From contig CP051246.1 in NCBI GenBank assembly GCA_017795085.1, forward strand, positions 3,102,514 to 3,166,513: a stretch of DNA of 64,000 nucleotides. Direction: 5' to 3'. The notes under the pieces were generated by a model that ran no database searches, was not told the DNA's origin, and saw only the letters and a list, made by a program, of their open reading frames with translations. The position numbers and the translations under genes were made by a program. Position 1 is the stretch's first letter. Every line of letters starts with the position of its first letter. The DNA comes from Salegentibacter sp. GTDB lineage: Bacteria; Bacteroidota; Bacteroidia; Flavobacteriales; Flavobacteriaceae. Positions 16,830 through 26,311 of the stretch are shown one piece after another.

Positions 16830-19800
16830 ATGAAATTAATTTTAAAAAACAATAATATTCTTTTTTTTTACAAGCTTATAGCCACAATTTTAATTTTTAC
16901 GACGACCCAAATTTTAATGGGTACGACTTTCCCTTCAGAAATCACTATTAACGAATACACCGTCCAACATTTAGATATCAAAGATGGATTATCGCACAAC
17001 TCTGTGACCTCATTACATAAAGATAAGAGAGGCTTTTTATGGGTGGGAACTTATGATGGAATCAATCGATATAACGGATATGAATTTGAAGTCTTTCGAA
17101 ATCAACCTAAAGATTCCACCACGCTCATTAATAATCGAATCGTTAGTATATATAGCAACAGGAATGAAGTTTGGGTAGGTACAAAAAGAGGAGTTAGTGT
17201 TTATAGTTATTTAACCGGAAAATTTACCTCAAGATATAGAATTGATCCATTGACAAAAAAAAGAATCATTCTTGATGCTCCTATAAATGCGATAGATGGT
17301 AATGGTGGTAGAACGTATATAGCCACTGCGGGAAATGGTCTGCTGTATAACACTTCTCAAAAAAAGAACCTACAACCAATCCCTCTCAGGATAGGAAATG
17401 AAATATTGTGGAATTATCATGCTCAAGCGATTGAAACTGATAAAGAGGGGGTAATGTGGGTATTTATCCAAGGGCAGGGAATAGCTGTACTGAATTCTGA
17501 AAAAGAAGAACTTCAACTGATATTTTCTGGAATTAAAAGTGGTTCGAGTTTAACTTTTGATGATGAAAGTAATTTGTGGGTAGGCATGGACAATGGTGTT
17601 TTGAGATATAATATTGAAAGTAAATATTATGAAATATTTTCTCAAAGGAATATTAGGCACCCCATAAAAGATCTTGTTTATCTACCAGAAAAAAATCAAG
17701 TGTGGGCTGCTACAGATGGTAATGGTATTGTTAAATACGATTTTAAAGAAAGAAAATTTTCTGAACTAGAGGAAGGATATGGGGGAAAAAAAATAAGCAA
17801 TAAATCTGTTTTCGCCCTCCTTCGTGATGATGATAGATTATGGGTTGGTTCTAGAGATGGACTCGATTTACTATTAGATGAAATGAGTCCGTTCACTACA
17901 GTCTCAAAGACTAATTCTAATAACTCTTTGCCCAGTAATCTTGTCCTATCTTTTGCTGAACAAAATATTAATAAAATTTGGATAGGGACTGATGGTTATG
18001 GAGTGAGCTTATGGAACAGAGCTGAGAACGACTTTTCCAACTTCGCACATGATCCGAAGGATCCATCCTCACTGTCTAATGATTTTGTGACCTCTATCGT
18101 AACGAATGATAAAGGAGTTTGGATGGGGACTTATGGTGGGGGTATAAATTTATTTGATGAAGAGAAGGGTGAATTCAAGAAATATGAATTATACAATAAA
18201 AAATATAAAAATTACCAAAATAATGTATGGGTCTTATTCATAGATAGAGACGATCAATTATGGGCGGGAACTTCAGACAGGGAAGGGTTATTCAAGTATA
18301 ATCTCATCCTTGACGAATTTGAGTATGTGGAAACAAATCTTAACGGTATAATTTCCATGTCCCAGGATGAAAAAGGAAATTTTTGGGTAGGAAGATTCGG
18401 GGAATTAGTTAAGCTTGATCTGGAAAATCTTGACCATAAGGTGTTTGATATGGAGTTTCCAGTGAGATCGATAATTTTTGATTCTAACGATAATCTTTTC
18501 TTAGGTACTGAGGGTGGAGGTTTAATTCACCTCGATCCTAAAACAAATCAGAAAGAAGTTTTTACTGAAGTTGATGGGCTTCCAAACAATTCAGTTTTAA
18601 ATATTCTTCGTGACAATAAAGGTAAACTTTGGATGAGCACCTACAATGGAATCTCAAAGTTCAATCCAGATACAGAAGAAATTAGTAATTTCTCTGATGC
18701 CGACGGCCTACAAAGCAACCAGTTTAACTATAATGCAGCACTAGAGCTTTCCAACGGCAAATTGTTAATGGGTGGAATAAAAGGGTTCAATATAATTAAT
18801 CCCGAATTTCAAAATTCTCCCCACAGTTTCCCTGAGTTGGTAATTTCTGGTATTAAGATCAACAACGTCCCACTGTCCAATTCTGAGAAAACAGCATTTG
18901 CAACTAGTGAGCTCGAACTCCCGTATGACAAATCAATGCTGTCCATTAAGTTTGCTGCTCTTGAATACAATCTTTCTGAAAAAATTTCTTATGCCTATAT
19001 TCTTGAAGGATGGGACAGGGAATGGCATTATGTGGGAAACAGCCGAGTTGCTAATTACTCTAAACTTCCTGAAGGTAATTATACATTTAAAATTAAATCT
19101 ACTAATGGAGATGGGATCTGGAACGAAGAGGTTACCAGTCTTTCAATTGTTATTTATCCTCCCTGGTTCCGAACCACTATAGCCTATTTTATATATTTTA
19201 TTCTTGGAATAGGGATTTTTTATGGTTTCTTCCTTTATTATCGCAACCAGGAAAGAATGAAGTACGAAGTCCATTTGTCAAGGGAGAAGATTAAGCAGGA
19301 AAAAGATCTCAATGAAAAAAAACTTAATTTTTTCACGAATATTGCTCACGAATTTCGATCTCCACTAACGATGATAATTAATCCATTAAAAGATATGATC
19401 TATGGAAAAAACTCAAAAATGGATGGTGGAGAAATTGAAATTATTTACCAAAATTCACGAAGATTATTAAGCTTAGTGGACCAACTTCTACTTTTTAGAA
19501 AAACCGACAGTGATACAGGAAATCTTAAAATTGTTCATTTAGATCTTGTCCACTTATGTAAAGAAGTTTTTACTTGTTTTATGCAGCATGCATCTTCAAG
19601 AAATATTAATTATAATTTTCAATCTGAAGAGAAGGAAGTTTTTATTTTTGCAGATAGGCAAAAAATTGAAATGTCTCTGTTTAATCTCATTTCTAATGCT
19701 CTTAAATTCACTCAGAAAAACGAAGGGAAGGTATTTGTAAAACTTTCCTGTAGTGATAATGAAATTTTACTTCAAGTAGTTGATAATGGAGAAGGAATCT

Positions 19801-20960
19801 CAGCTAAAGAGAAAGAAAAAATATTTGGCCTCTTCTACCAGGCGGATACGAAAAATAGGATAAATAGAAATGGTTTTGGAATTGGATTATATTTAGTGAA
19901 TAGTTTTATAAAAAAGCATAATGGTAGTGTAACCTGTTTCGATAATGAATATGGAGGCACAACGTTTGAAATAAAACTTAAGCAGGGAAAGAATCATTTT
20001 AAGGATAGTATAATACATGAAGAGTTAGAAGAAACACACATGATTTCGGAGAGTCTCTTGGTTGAAGAAAGAGACGACAATTCTGGAAAAGATTTAATAG
20101 AAAGAGAGGGAGTAATTCAAGATTTTGCCGAAAAAAACCAAACTATTTTAATAATCGATGATAATCCCCAAATTTTGGCTTATCTAGTAAAAATACTTTC
20201 AGAAACTTATAAGATAGTAAAAGCAGAGAGTGCAGAAGAGGGAATGGAAACTCTTAATAGATGTATCCCTGATCTAATTGTTTCGGATGTTGTTATGCAA
20301 GAAATGTCCGGGGTAGAATTTTGCAAGACTATAAAGACTAGTACCAACTTCAAACATATTCCGGTAATTTTGCTTACAGCCGGCAGTTCAGAAGAAATTA
20401 AACTTAAAGGAGTTGAGGTAGGTGCTGATGACTATATCACCAAACCATTTAACAAGGAATATCTAAAAGCAAGGATTAAAGGTATACTCAAAAGGCGGGA
20501 AACAATTAAGAATCATTTCCTAAATAATGTGACAAAAAATATAGCTGACCAAAAAATTTCTCAGGAGGATAAAGAATTACTAGACAAGATTGTGGAAGCA
20601 GTAGAAGCTCGCATTGAAGAAGAAGAAGAAGAAGGATTCAACTTAAAAGATGTAGCTACAGAAATAGGTATGAGCCATTCTCTTATGTATAAAAGAATAA
20701 AACAGATAACTGGAAAATCTGCCAGTGAGTTTGTTCGTTTTATTCGTCTTCGCAAGGTGGCGACCTTGCTCATTATATCGGGTATGCGAGTGAGCCAGGC
20801 TGCATCTATGGCCGGATTTAGGGATTTAAAATATTTCAGGAAGCAGTTTCAAAAACAATACGAAATGAATCCATCAGAATTCCAGAAGAAATATAAAAAC
20901 GTTAGAGATAAAAATTATATTTTGAATGAAACTTTCTGGAAATCGGACCAGGTGAAGTAA
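16830..20960 (+). CDS. Hybrid two-component system sensor/regulator (HTCS)
   Basis: This 1376-residue one-protein signalling system has, in order: an N-terminal signal/anchor (about 10-30); a periplasmic Reg_prop double beta-propeller (about 35-690, many WVGT/WIGT/WAGT blades); a Y_Y_Y domain (about 700-770); a membrane segment (about 783-805); HisKA with H840 (IAHEFRSPL); HATPase_c (NLISNALKFT, DNGEGIS, GFGIGLYLV); a receiver domain with D1153 (PDLIVSDVV) and KPFN; and a C-terminal AraC-type helix-turn-helix (about 1275-1365). Such proteins sense an oligosaccharide in the periplasm and switch on an adjacent utilisation locus. It lies convergent to the SusC/D locus that starts at 22523, the probable target. 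All catalytic residues are present. Confidence 0.96.
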   Translation: MKLILKNNNILFFYKLIATILIFTTTQILMGTTFPSEITINEYTVQHLDIKDGLSHNSVTSLHKDKRGFLWVGTYDGINRYNGYEFEVFRNQPKDSTTLINNRIVSIYSNRNEVWVGTKRGVSVYSYLTGKFTSRYRIDPLTKKRIILDAPINAIDGNGGRTYIATAGNGLLYNTSQKKNLQPIPLRIGNEILWNYHAQAIETDKEGVMWVFIQGQGIAVLNSEKEELQLIFSGIKSGSSLTFDDESNLWVGMDNGVLRYNIESKYYEIFSQRNIRHPIKDLVYLPEKNQVWAATDGNGIVKYDFKERKFSELEEGYGGKKISNKSVFALLRDDDRLWVGSRDGLDLLLDEMSPFTTVSKTNSNNSLPSNLVLSFAEQNINKIWIGTDGYGVSLWNRAENDFSNFAHDPKDPSSLSNDFVTSIVTNDKGVWMGTYGGGINLFDEEKGEFKKYELYNKKYKNYQNNVWVLFIDRDDQLWAGTSDREGLFKYNLILDEFEYVETNLNGIISMSQDEKGNFWVGRFGELVKLDLENLDHKVFDMEFPVRSIIFDSNDNLFLGTEGGGLIHLDPKTNQKEVFTEVDGLPNNSVLNILRDNKGKLWMSTYNGISKFNPDTEEISNFSDADGLQSNQFNYNAALELSNGKLLMGGIKGFNIINPEFQNSPHSFPELVISGIKINNVPLSNSEKTAFATSELELPYDKSMLSIKFAALEYNLSEKISYAYILEGWDREWHYVGNSRVANYSKLPEGNYTFKIKSTNGDGIWNEEVTSLSIVIYPPWFRTTIAYFIYFILGIGIFYGFFLYYRNQERMKYEVHLSREKIKQEKDLNEKKLNFFTNIAHEFRSPLTMIINPLKDMIYGKNSKMDGGEIEIIYQNSRRLLSLVDQLLLFRKTDSDTGNLKIVHLDLVHLCKEVFTCFMQHASSRNINYNFQSEEKEVFIFADRQKIEMSLFNLISNALKFTQKNEGKVFVKLSCSDNEILLQVVDNGEGISAKEKEKIFGLFYQADTKNRINRNGFGIGLYLVNSFIKKHNGSVTCFDNEYGGTTFEIKLKQGKNHFKDSIIHEELEETHMISESLLVEERDDNSGKDLIEREGVIQDFAEKNQTILIIDDNPQILAYLVKILSETYKIVKAESAEEGMETLNRCIPDLIVSDVVMQEMSGVEFCKTIKTSTNFKHIPVILLTAGSSEEIKLKGVEVGADDYITKPFNKEYLKARIKGILKRRETIKNHFLNNVTKNIADQKISQEDKELLDKIVEAVEARIEEEEEEGFNLKDVATEIGMSHSLMYKRIKQITGKSASEFVRFIRLRKVATLLIISGMRVSQAASMAGFRDLKYFRKQFQKQYEMNPSEFQKKYKNVRDKNYILNETFWKSDQVK

Positions 20961-21157
20961 TTCGGGCTATTCGTATATTTTTACATTCCAAACTTTACAG
21001 TCTTATTAAACAAGATTTAGTTTCAGACCCACCAGCAAATGAGGCTTAAAACCTGAAGCTTAATGGTGTGTGAACCATGGAAAGCAGAATCCTATGAAGA
21101 CTTAAGGTACAGACTCCAAAGATTGAGGTCGTTATATTTCCCGGTAAAATAGCAAAA

Positions 21158-22272
21158 ATGAGAGTGTTAACCCAGTTTAGATCCGGTAAAACCTTTTTAA
21201 TGCAGAAGTGCTTTTGCATCGATACGAATATGACAGAGAAAGCTCTTCATGCAGAGATGGACTCCCATCTCAATAGTGATGAACGCTCCAAAGGAAATAA
21301 GCGTAATGGCAAGGGAAATAAAAAGCTTAAAAGTGGCTTTGGCTCCTTTGAAATTGATACCCCTGAAGACCGTCAAAGCAGTTTCAAACCGGAACTGGTC
21401 AAAAAACGACAGACGATTCTAGCAGATAATCTTTCAGAAAAAATCATCGGTATTTATGGGATGAGCTACCGTGACATCTCCAGTCATATCAAGGAACTGT
21501 AGGATGGTTTTAAGCCAGATCACCGATCAGATCATCCCGATATCAAAGCCTGGCAAAGCCGTCCTTTAGAGCCTCTTTACTGCATTGTATGGCTTGATGC
21601 CATGCATTATAAGGTTAAGGTGGATTGAAAGATCACCCATAAAGCACTCTGTAACATCCTGGGTATTACAAAAGAAGGAAAAAAGGAAATCCTGGGCATG
21701 TATATCTCTGAGAGCGAAGGTGTTAATTTTTGGCTACAGGTGCTCATCGACCTCTATAACCGAGGATTACAGGATATCCTTATTGCCTGTACCGATAACT
21801 TAAGGGGTTTTACCGAAGCGATCTTAAGTGTATATCCAAGAGCACAGGTGCAGCTTTGTATCGTTCACCAGATTCGTAATTCACTTAAATACTTGGCTTC
21901 AAAGGATCAAAAGGAATTCGAAAAAGGTCTATAGAGCTGTCACCAAAGATGCACTATTGAACCTGGAAGAGAAATGGGGCAGTAAATATCCTGTGGTCAT
22001 TGAAAGCTGGCAGCGTAACTGGGAGCAGTTATCCTAGTATTTTCTAGTACCCTGAACCTATTAGAAAGATCATTTATACCACCACTGCCGTAAAGGGCTT
22101 CCATCGCCAGATCAGGAAAGTCACCAAAACCAAAGTTGCTTTCACCAATGATATGTCACTACTCAAACTGGTCTACCTGGCCACAAGAAACATTGAGAAA
22201 AAATGGACCGCTTTGCATAATTGGAGCCTTACGATTCAGCAATTTTATATTAAATTTGGAGACAGAGTTTAA
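21158..22272 (+). pseudogene. IS256-family transposase, multiply broken
   Basis: The degenerate frame contains TEKALHAEMDSHLN, SSFKPELVKKRQTILAD, IYGMSYRDISSHIKEL, WLDAMHYKVKVD, ITKEGKKEILGMYISESEGV, NRGLQDILIACTDNLRGF and QLCIVHQIRNSLKYLASKDQ. This is the normal order of a mutator/IS256 transposase. It is interrupted by at least three stops and frameshifts and ends near QQFYIKFGDRV. The second Asp (ACTDNL) is still visible. Confidence 0.88.
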
Positions 22273-22299
22273 TTTACAGACCCGGACAAAAACTTAATA

Positions 22300-22400
22300 T
22301 TGGCTTTGGCTTCTTTGCTATTGAGAGCGGCTTTGAGCCTGAACTGGTTAAAGCATCAAACCATTCTTGCTAATAGAATTGCCCTCATCATCTTAAAAAT
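22300..22400 (+). repeat. Second IS256 N-terminal scrap
   Basis: GGCTTTGGCTTCTTTGCTATTGA and GAGCCTGAACTGGTTAAAG parallel the IS256 segment at about 21339-21405. A partial second copy was therefore left downstream of the first. Confidence 0.5.
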
Positions 22401-22522
22401 GTCCTATATTTTAAAGTTCTTCTTTCTCCTGACAATTTGCTTATTGCTTACCTCCCATCACTGCCAATTGATTAGGTTAGGTATTGTAAAAAGATCAAAA
22501 GGTTAACCTAATCTTTATTTAC

Positions 22523-24220
22523 TTAACTTTCTCTTTCCTGGTTCTCCTCTTCTACTTCCACTTCTAAACTAAAGCTGTCAAGGAATACATTTCCATCTAA
22601 CAACCATGTGTCATCTACCGGAATATCTAACCAATAAAATATTTGTGGCGGTATTGAAACATTTTCAACAGATACATCCCCTGGACCTAAATTACAGGGT
22701 AAGCTGTTTGTACTTGTAATAAATTCCCTCCTATTTTCAATTACCAGATCCGGACTTCCATCTATTTTGTTTTCAAAGATATCTCCCTCAGTTTGGGCAG
22801 GCCAATAACCTATAAGATGATTATATTCCCGATGATCTTCAGGTATTTCAGGTAAACAAGCGTTCTCAGCAATCTGGAAATCACTTAAAGCACTGTCCCA
22901 TATCCTAATTTCCGCAATATTAAAATCAACACCTGATCCCCCTACTACAAAATCACCTAAATCTGTTAATGCACCTCCAAAGACTTCACTAACTACTGTG
23001 GTCATTAAGGCTCCATCGTAGTACATTTTAAAAGTCCTTGTATCCATTTCAGGTTGTGTTGTAATTACCACTACTACAGAGTGCCACAAGCCATCCGAAA
23101 ATGTATTCCCCATTCCTAGTTGTACAGCACCACCCTCTTGATCTATATTTACACGCAAGTCAGTACCATTAAATGCACGATAAATACCCCAGCTGTCTTT
23201 ACCTAAAATTCTATTCCAGTTGCCATAATCATAGGAGCCATCTGAAAGAGGGTTCACCTTAATATGGGCTTCAATAGTGAGATCTCCATCACCTAATTCA
23301 AGAAGTCCTTCATCGTCCTGGGCTACTGCCACAACATCATTATTAAAACTTGTTGTAAGCAATTTTTCACTTTCCAATTCCAAAGATTCATAATCTGGAT
23401 GGTAGAACATGCTGAAGGTGTTACGTTCTGGTTCAGAGCTCCCACCATAAGTCGTTTCTATACCCCCATGGTTTGAAGACACGATTACGAGCCATTCCTC
23501 TTCTTCATATGTTTCACGTTGTTCTATTGCCGTAAGGACCTCCCCGATATATCCATCAACGGTATTTAAGGCCTCCACGTAACCAGAATTTTCTTTAGAA
23601 AACCCATTTTGCAATCCGGCATTAAGTACCCCTCTAAACCCAACAACATTCAATGCAAAATCAGAACTTTCCAATTCGTTAATTACCGTGTTTTTAGCTT
23701 CCTCATCAGAGGATACTACTATACGCTCATTCGCATAGGTAAATAAACCTTCACTTAATGGGTCCCACGAAGTTACCGCCAGTGAAGTAAGAGCGGGATT
23801 TACTGTATTAACTTGATGAAAAATCGTTGGAAAATAAGGAATATTAGCTTGGGTATTGTTTAGGCCGGTATTGGCAATAAAAGAACTGTCCATGATTTCG
23901 TGTTTTTCGGCATAAACCCCTGTTAATTGACTTGCCCAGGTGGTTGCATCATTCGAATTAGCTTCGCTCAATCCAGTCCAAGTATATTTGCTATTGGCCA
24001 TCATTTCTTCAATGGTAGGCGGCATTATATCTTTTACCTCCTGGCCTACCGCTCCTTCAACATTAATAAACATTACCTTCTTTTGGATTGTAGAGTCTAC
24101 CTCTGTATTGATTTCATCAAATACCCCCACTGGATTATCGTATTTGGTGCAGGATACATTTAAAAACACTAAAACACTTACTGAAAGTATCTTAACTATA
24201 CTATATTTTATTATTTTCAT
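22523..24220 (-). CDS. Alkaline phosphatase-fold/LamG (DUF4983-like) surface lipoprotein 1
   Basis: This 565-residue lipoprotein (SVLVFLNVSC lipobox) has an N-terminal alkaline-phosphatase/nucleotide-pyrophosphatase-like domain (about 48-285). The usual metal-binding Asp is replaced by Glu (FINVEGAVG, E55), but the WASQLTGVYAEKHE and SSNHGG blocks persist. A LamG/concanavalin-like jelly roll follows (about 310-470, DLTIEAHIKV, FSDGLWHSVVV, IAEIRIWDSALSDFQIA), with a DUF4983-like tail ending in an acidic stretch. It is the last gene of the locus. It probably binds or processes a glycan or glycoprotein at the cell surface; enzymatic activity is doubtful given the Glu substitution. Confidence 0.75.
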   Translation of the reverse strand: MKIIKYSIVKILSVSVLVFLNVSCTKYDNPVGVFDEINTEVDSTIQKKVMFINVEGAVGQEVKDIMPPTIEEMMANSKYTWTGLSEANSNDATTWASQLTGVYAEKHEIMDSSFIANTGLNNTQANIPYFPTIFHQVNTVNPALTSLAVTSWDPLSEGLFTYANERIVVSSDEEAKNTVINELESSDFALNVVGFRGVLNAGLQNGFSKENSGYVEALNTVDGYIGEVLTAIEQRETYEEEEWLVIVSSNHGGIETTYGGSSEPERNTFSMFYHPDYESLELESEKLLTTSFNNDVVAVAQDDEGLLELGDGDLTIEAHIKVNPLSDGSYDYGNWNRILGKDSWGIYRAFNGTDLRVNIDQEGGAVQLGMGNTFSDGLWHSVVVVITTQPEMDTRTFKMYYDGALMTTVVSEVFGGALTDLGDFVVGGSGVDFNIAEIRIWDSALSDFQIAENACLPEIPEDHREYNHLIGYWPAQTEGDIFENKIDGSPDLVIENRREFITSTNSLPCNLGPGDVSVENVSIPPQIFYWLDIPVDDTWLLDGNVFLDSFSLEVEVEEENQERES

Positions 24221-24245
24221 AATTTCACTATTAAATTTAATATCA

Positions 24246-26222
24246 TCATCGGTTCTTAAACGTTCCGATTTCGGTTAATGAGCTATCACTACCATCACCA
24301 TGGTTGCTATGAATGATGATTTTGAAAAACCTAAAAGTTCTTTCTGCAGAAAGTTCAAAATATTGTTTATAAACTCTATCCTCCATTTCAAAATTCCCCA
24401 GGGATTCCCAGGTGGAGTTATCGTTACTTACGGAAATCTCTATAGTCTCAGGACGTCTGTGCGCTGCGGCCAAATAAAAACCAGACACTGAATTTGTTTC
24501 TTCCATATCTACTGTAATTTCATAAGGCATTGATGAATTGGATGGGCAACCACTCCAGCACGAGTGCCAATAGGTACCAAGATCGGCATCGTTGAGTGCC
24601 CCTGCTGCAATTTGATTTGCAGCCCCCTCGTTTGTTGCCTCGCTATTAGTGCGAAATATCCAGTTTGTCCTATCATGATAAATTTTTTCAGCAATATAAT
24701 GCCTATCTCCTCCTAGCTTGGTTATCGGGTTGTACTCCCAAAGAGCTTTATCTAAAGGCGTATATTCTTGTGCAATTGCCCTTGCATAATCTCTTATTTG
24801 CATTCCCCAAGCATCAAAAAAGCTGGAATAATCTCTTTGGGTGAATTCAGAAAGGGTGATGAAAAAGAAATTCTTCTTAGCAAGATCTCCCGTTGCTGGG
24901 AATTCGGCTTCATCGAGTTCATTTAATAAATGGGTATAAAAATCCCAACCATCCTCTCCGGTGTCGGGATTTTCTATGTTATGGAATAACTGTATAAAAG
25001 GTGTAAGTTTAAATATCCAATTAGAAACTTCCCCATCGTTTTCAAAAGATTTTTCCTCATTCTGCATTGCATATTCAATTGCCTGGGGAAATACATCGTC
25101 GACTCCATTTATTTCTCCTAGTGAGGGAAGGTCGCCTTCTATTCCTGATATTTTAAAGGCATGAATATTTGGTCCTGCTTCTCTCATATCTTCCCACCAG
25201 GGAGATATAGAAGGTACATAGTTATAACCTAAAGCCCTAAAGCTTCCCCAGGATTGTCCATTTTTTATTTTTTCCAAATCCGTCCATTCATTAAACCAAT
25301 ATTGATCTTGTTGTGCCACTATAGGTTGTCCGCCGTCCTTCACATATACCCCATTCTCCAATTGGGCATCCAATACCATCCGTTCAGGAAAGTCAGGAAT
25401 ATTATCACCATCTCCACCATCCATTCCCACAAAACGGTAATAATCTTCTATCATGATTTCATCCCAAGCCTCCATTACCTGATCAATATCGTTTAATTTA
25501 CCATTATTGATACTCCTTAACACTAAACTTCGAGGAACTGAAAATGCCATATGGCTAGATCTTATTTCAAACCAGGGTACAGAGGTATTTCTTACCTGGT
25601 TCTGCCATTCGGCAACACTTGTTTCACCTAAAACAAAATCTGGTGCCTTAACCCCACCAGTAACCTGTATCTCTGTTTCTCCACCAGAAAGGTTTTTCCC
25701 TTTAATCCAAATATATCCTCCAAAAGGATTACGAAGTTGGTTAACCCCAGGAAACAATTCACTAACAGTATATATCAGAGGCTCTCGTCTTGAAGGGTTA
25801 AGTCCTGTAAGGTCTTCCGTATGGAAACCAATTTGTGCAGTTAATCCATATACCCCAGATGGAACCCTTATTTGAATTAACTCACCCGGTGGAGCATAAA
25901 GGCCAGTACTAAAAATCGGCAGTGGTAATGTTGAAAAGCCAACATCTTGGGGCTCTAAATTTCGTCTTCCGAGATCCAAACTAATAATAGCATTTTCTAG
26001 TCTTACTTCGCTCGAATCAACCAGACCGGGAAAAGCCCGTGCTTTATCATACATGCTCATATCTACCTCAAAACCGGTAGTATCTATACTTACATTTGAA
26101 GAATCTGCAGATTCCATATCGTAACCAGGTTCGAAATCATACTCATAATCAACCTCGCAGGCTGAAAAAAGGACTACAATAACCCCTGCAATCATTTTTA
26201 AATAAAAAGCTTCATATTTCAT
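24246..26222 (-). CDS. M60-like (enhancin-type) lipoprotein with degenerate active site
   Basis: This 658-residue lipoprotein (VVLFSAC lipobox) has a peptidase_M60 domain: LYAPPGELIQIRVPSG, RREPLIY, NPFGGYIWIKGKN, then TPFIQLFHNI. A C-terminal F5/8-type discoidin domain follows (about 560-658, SMPYEITVDMEETNSVSGF, VYKQYFELSAERTFRFFKI). In active M60 enzymes SWG is followed by HExGH; here residues 329-333 read R-A-L-G-Y (WGSFRALGYNY), so both His and the catalytic Glu are gone. M60 proteins normally cut mucin-type glycoproteins. This one more likely binds a glycopeptide without cutting it. Substrate is inferred only. Confidence 0.85.
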   Translation of the reverse strand: MKYEAFYLKMIAGVIVVLFSACEVDYEYDFEPGYDMESADSSNVSIDTTGFEVDMSMYDKARAFPGLVDSSEVRLENAIISLDLGRRNLEPQDVGFSTLPLPIFSTGLYAPPGELIQIRVPSGVYGLTAQIGFHTEDLTGLNPSRREPLIYTVSELFPGVNQLRNPFGGYIWIKGKNLSGGETEIQVTGGVKAPDFVLGETSVAEWQNQVRNTSVPWFEIRSSHMAFSVPRSLVLRSINNGKLNDIDQVMEAWDEIMIEDYYRFVGMDGGDGDNIPDFPERMVLDAQLENGVYVKDGGQPIVAQQDQYWFNEWTDLEKIKNGQSWGSFRALGYNYVPSISPWWEDMREAGPNIHAFKISGIEGDLPSLGEINGVDDVFPQAIEYAMQNEEKSFENDGEVSNWIFKLTPFIQLFHNIENPDTGEDGWDFYTHLLNELDEAEFPATGDLAKKNFFFITLSEFTQRDYSSFFDAWGMQIRDYARAIAQEYTPLDKALWEYNPITKLGGDRHYIAEKIYHDRTNWIFRTNSEATNEGAANQIAAGALNDADLGTYWHSCWSGCPSNSSMPYEITVDMEETNSVSGFYLAAAHRRPETIEISVSNDNSTWESLGNFEMEDRVYKQYFELSAERTFRFFKIIIHSNHGDGSDSSLTEIGTFKNR

Positions 26223-26311
26223 TTTTATTTTATTTTATTTTATTTTTAATACGGTTTTATAGAAACAATATTAATATAGGATTAATCATTAATCTTCTTC
26301 AATTAATATAC

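Noticed and set aside
22300-22506. 68-codon plus-strand frame as a gene
   Set aside because: Its first part is an IS256 scrap in the wrong frame and the rest is AT-rich hydrophobic noise.
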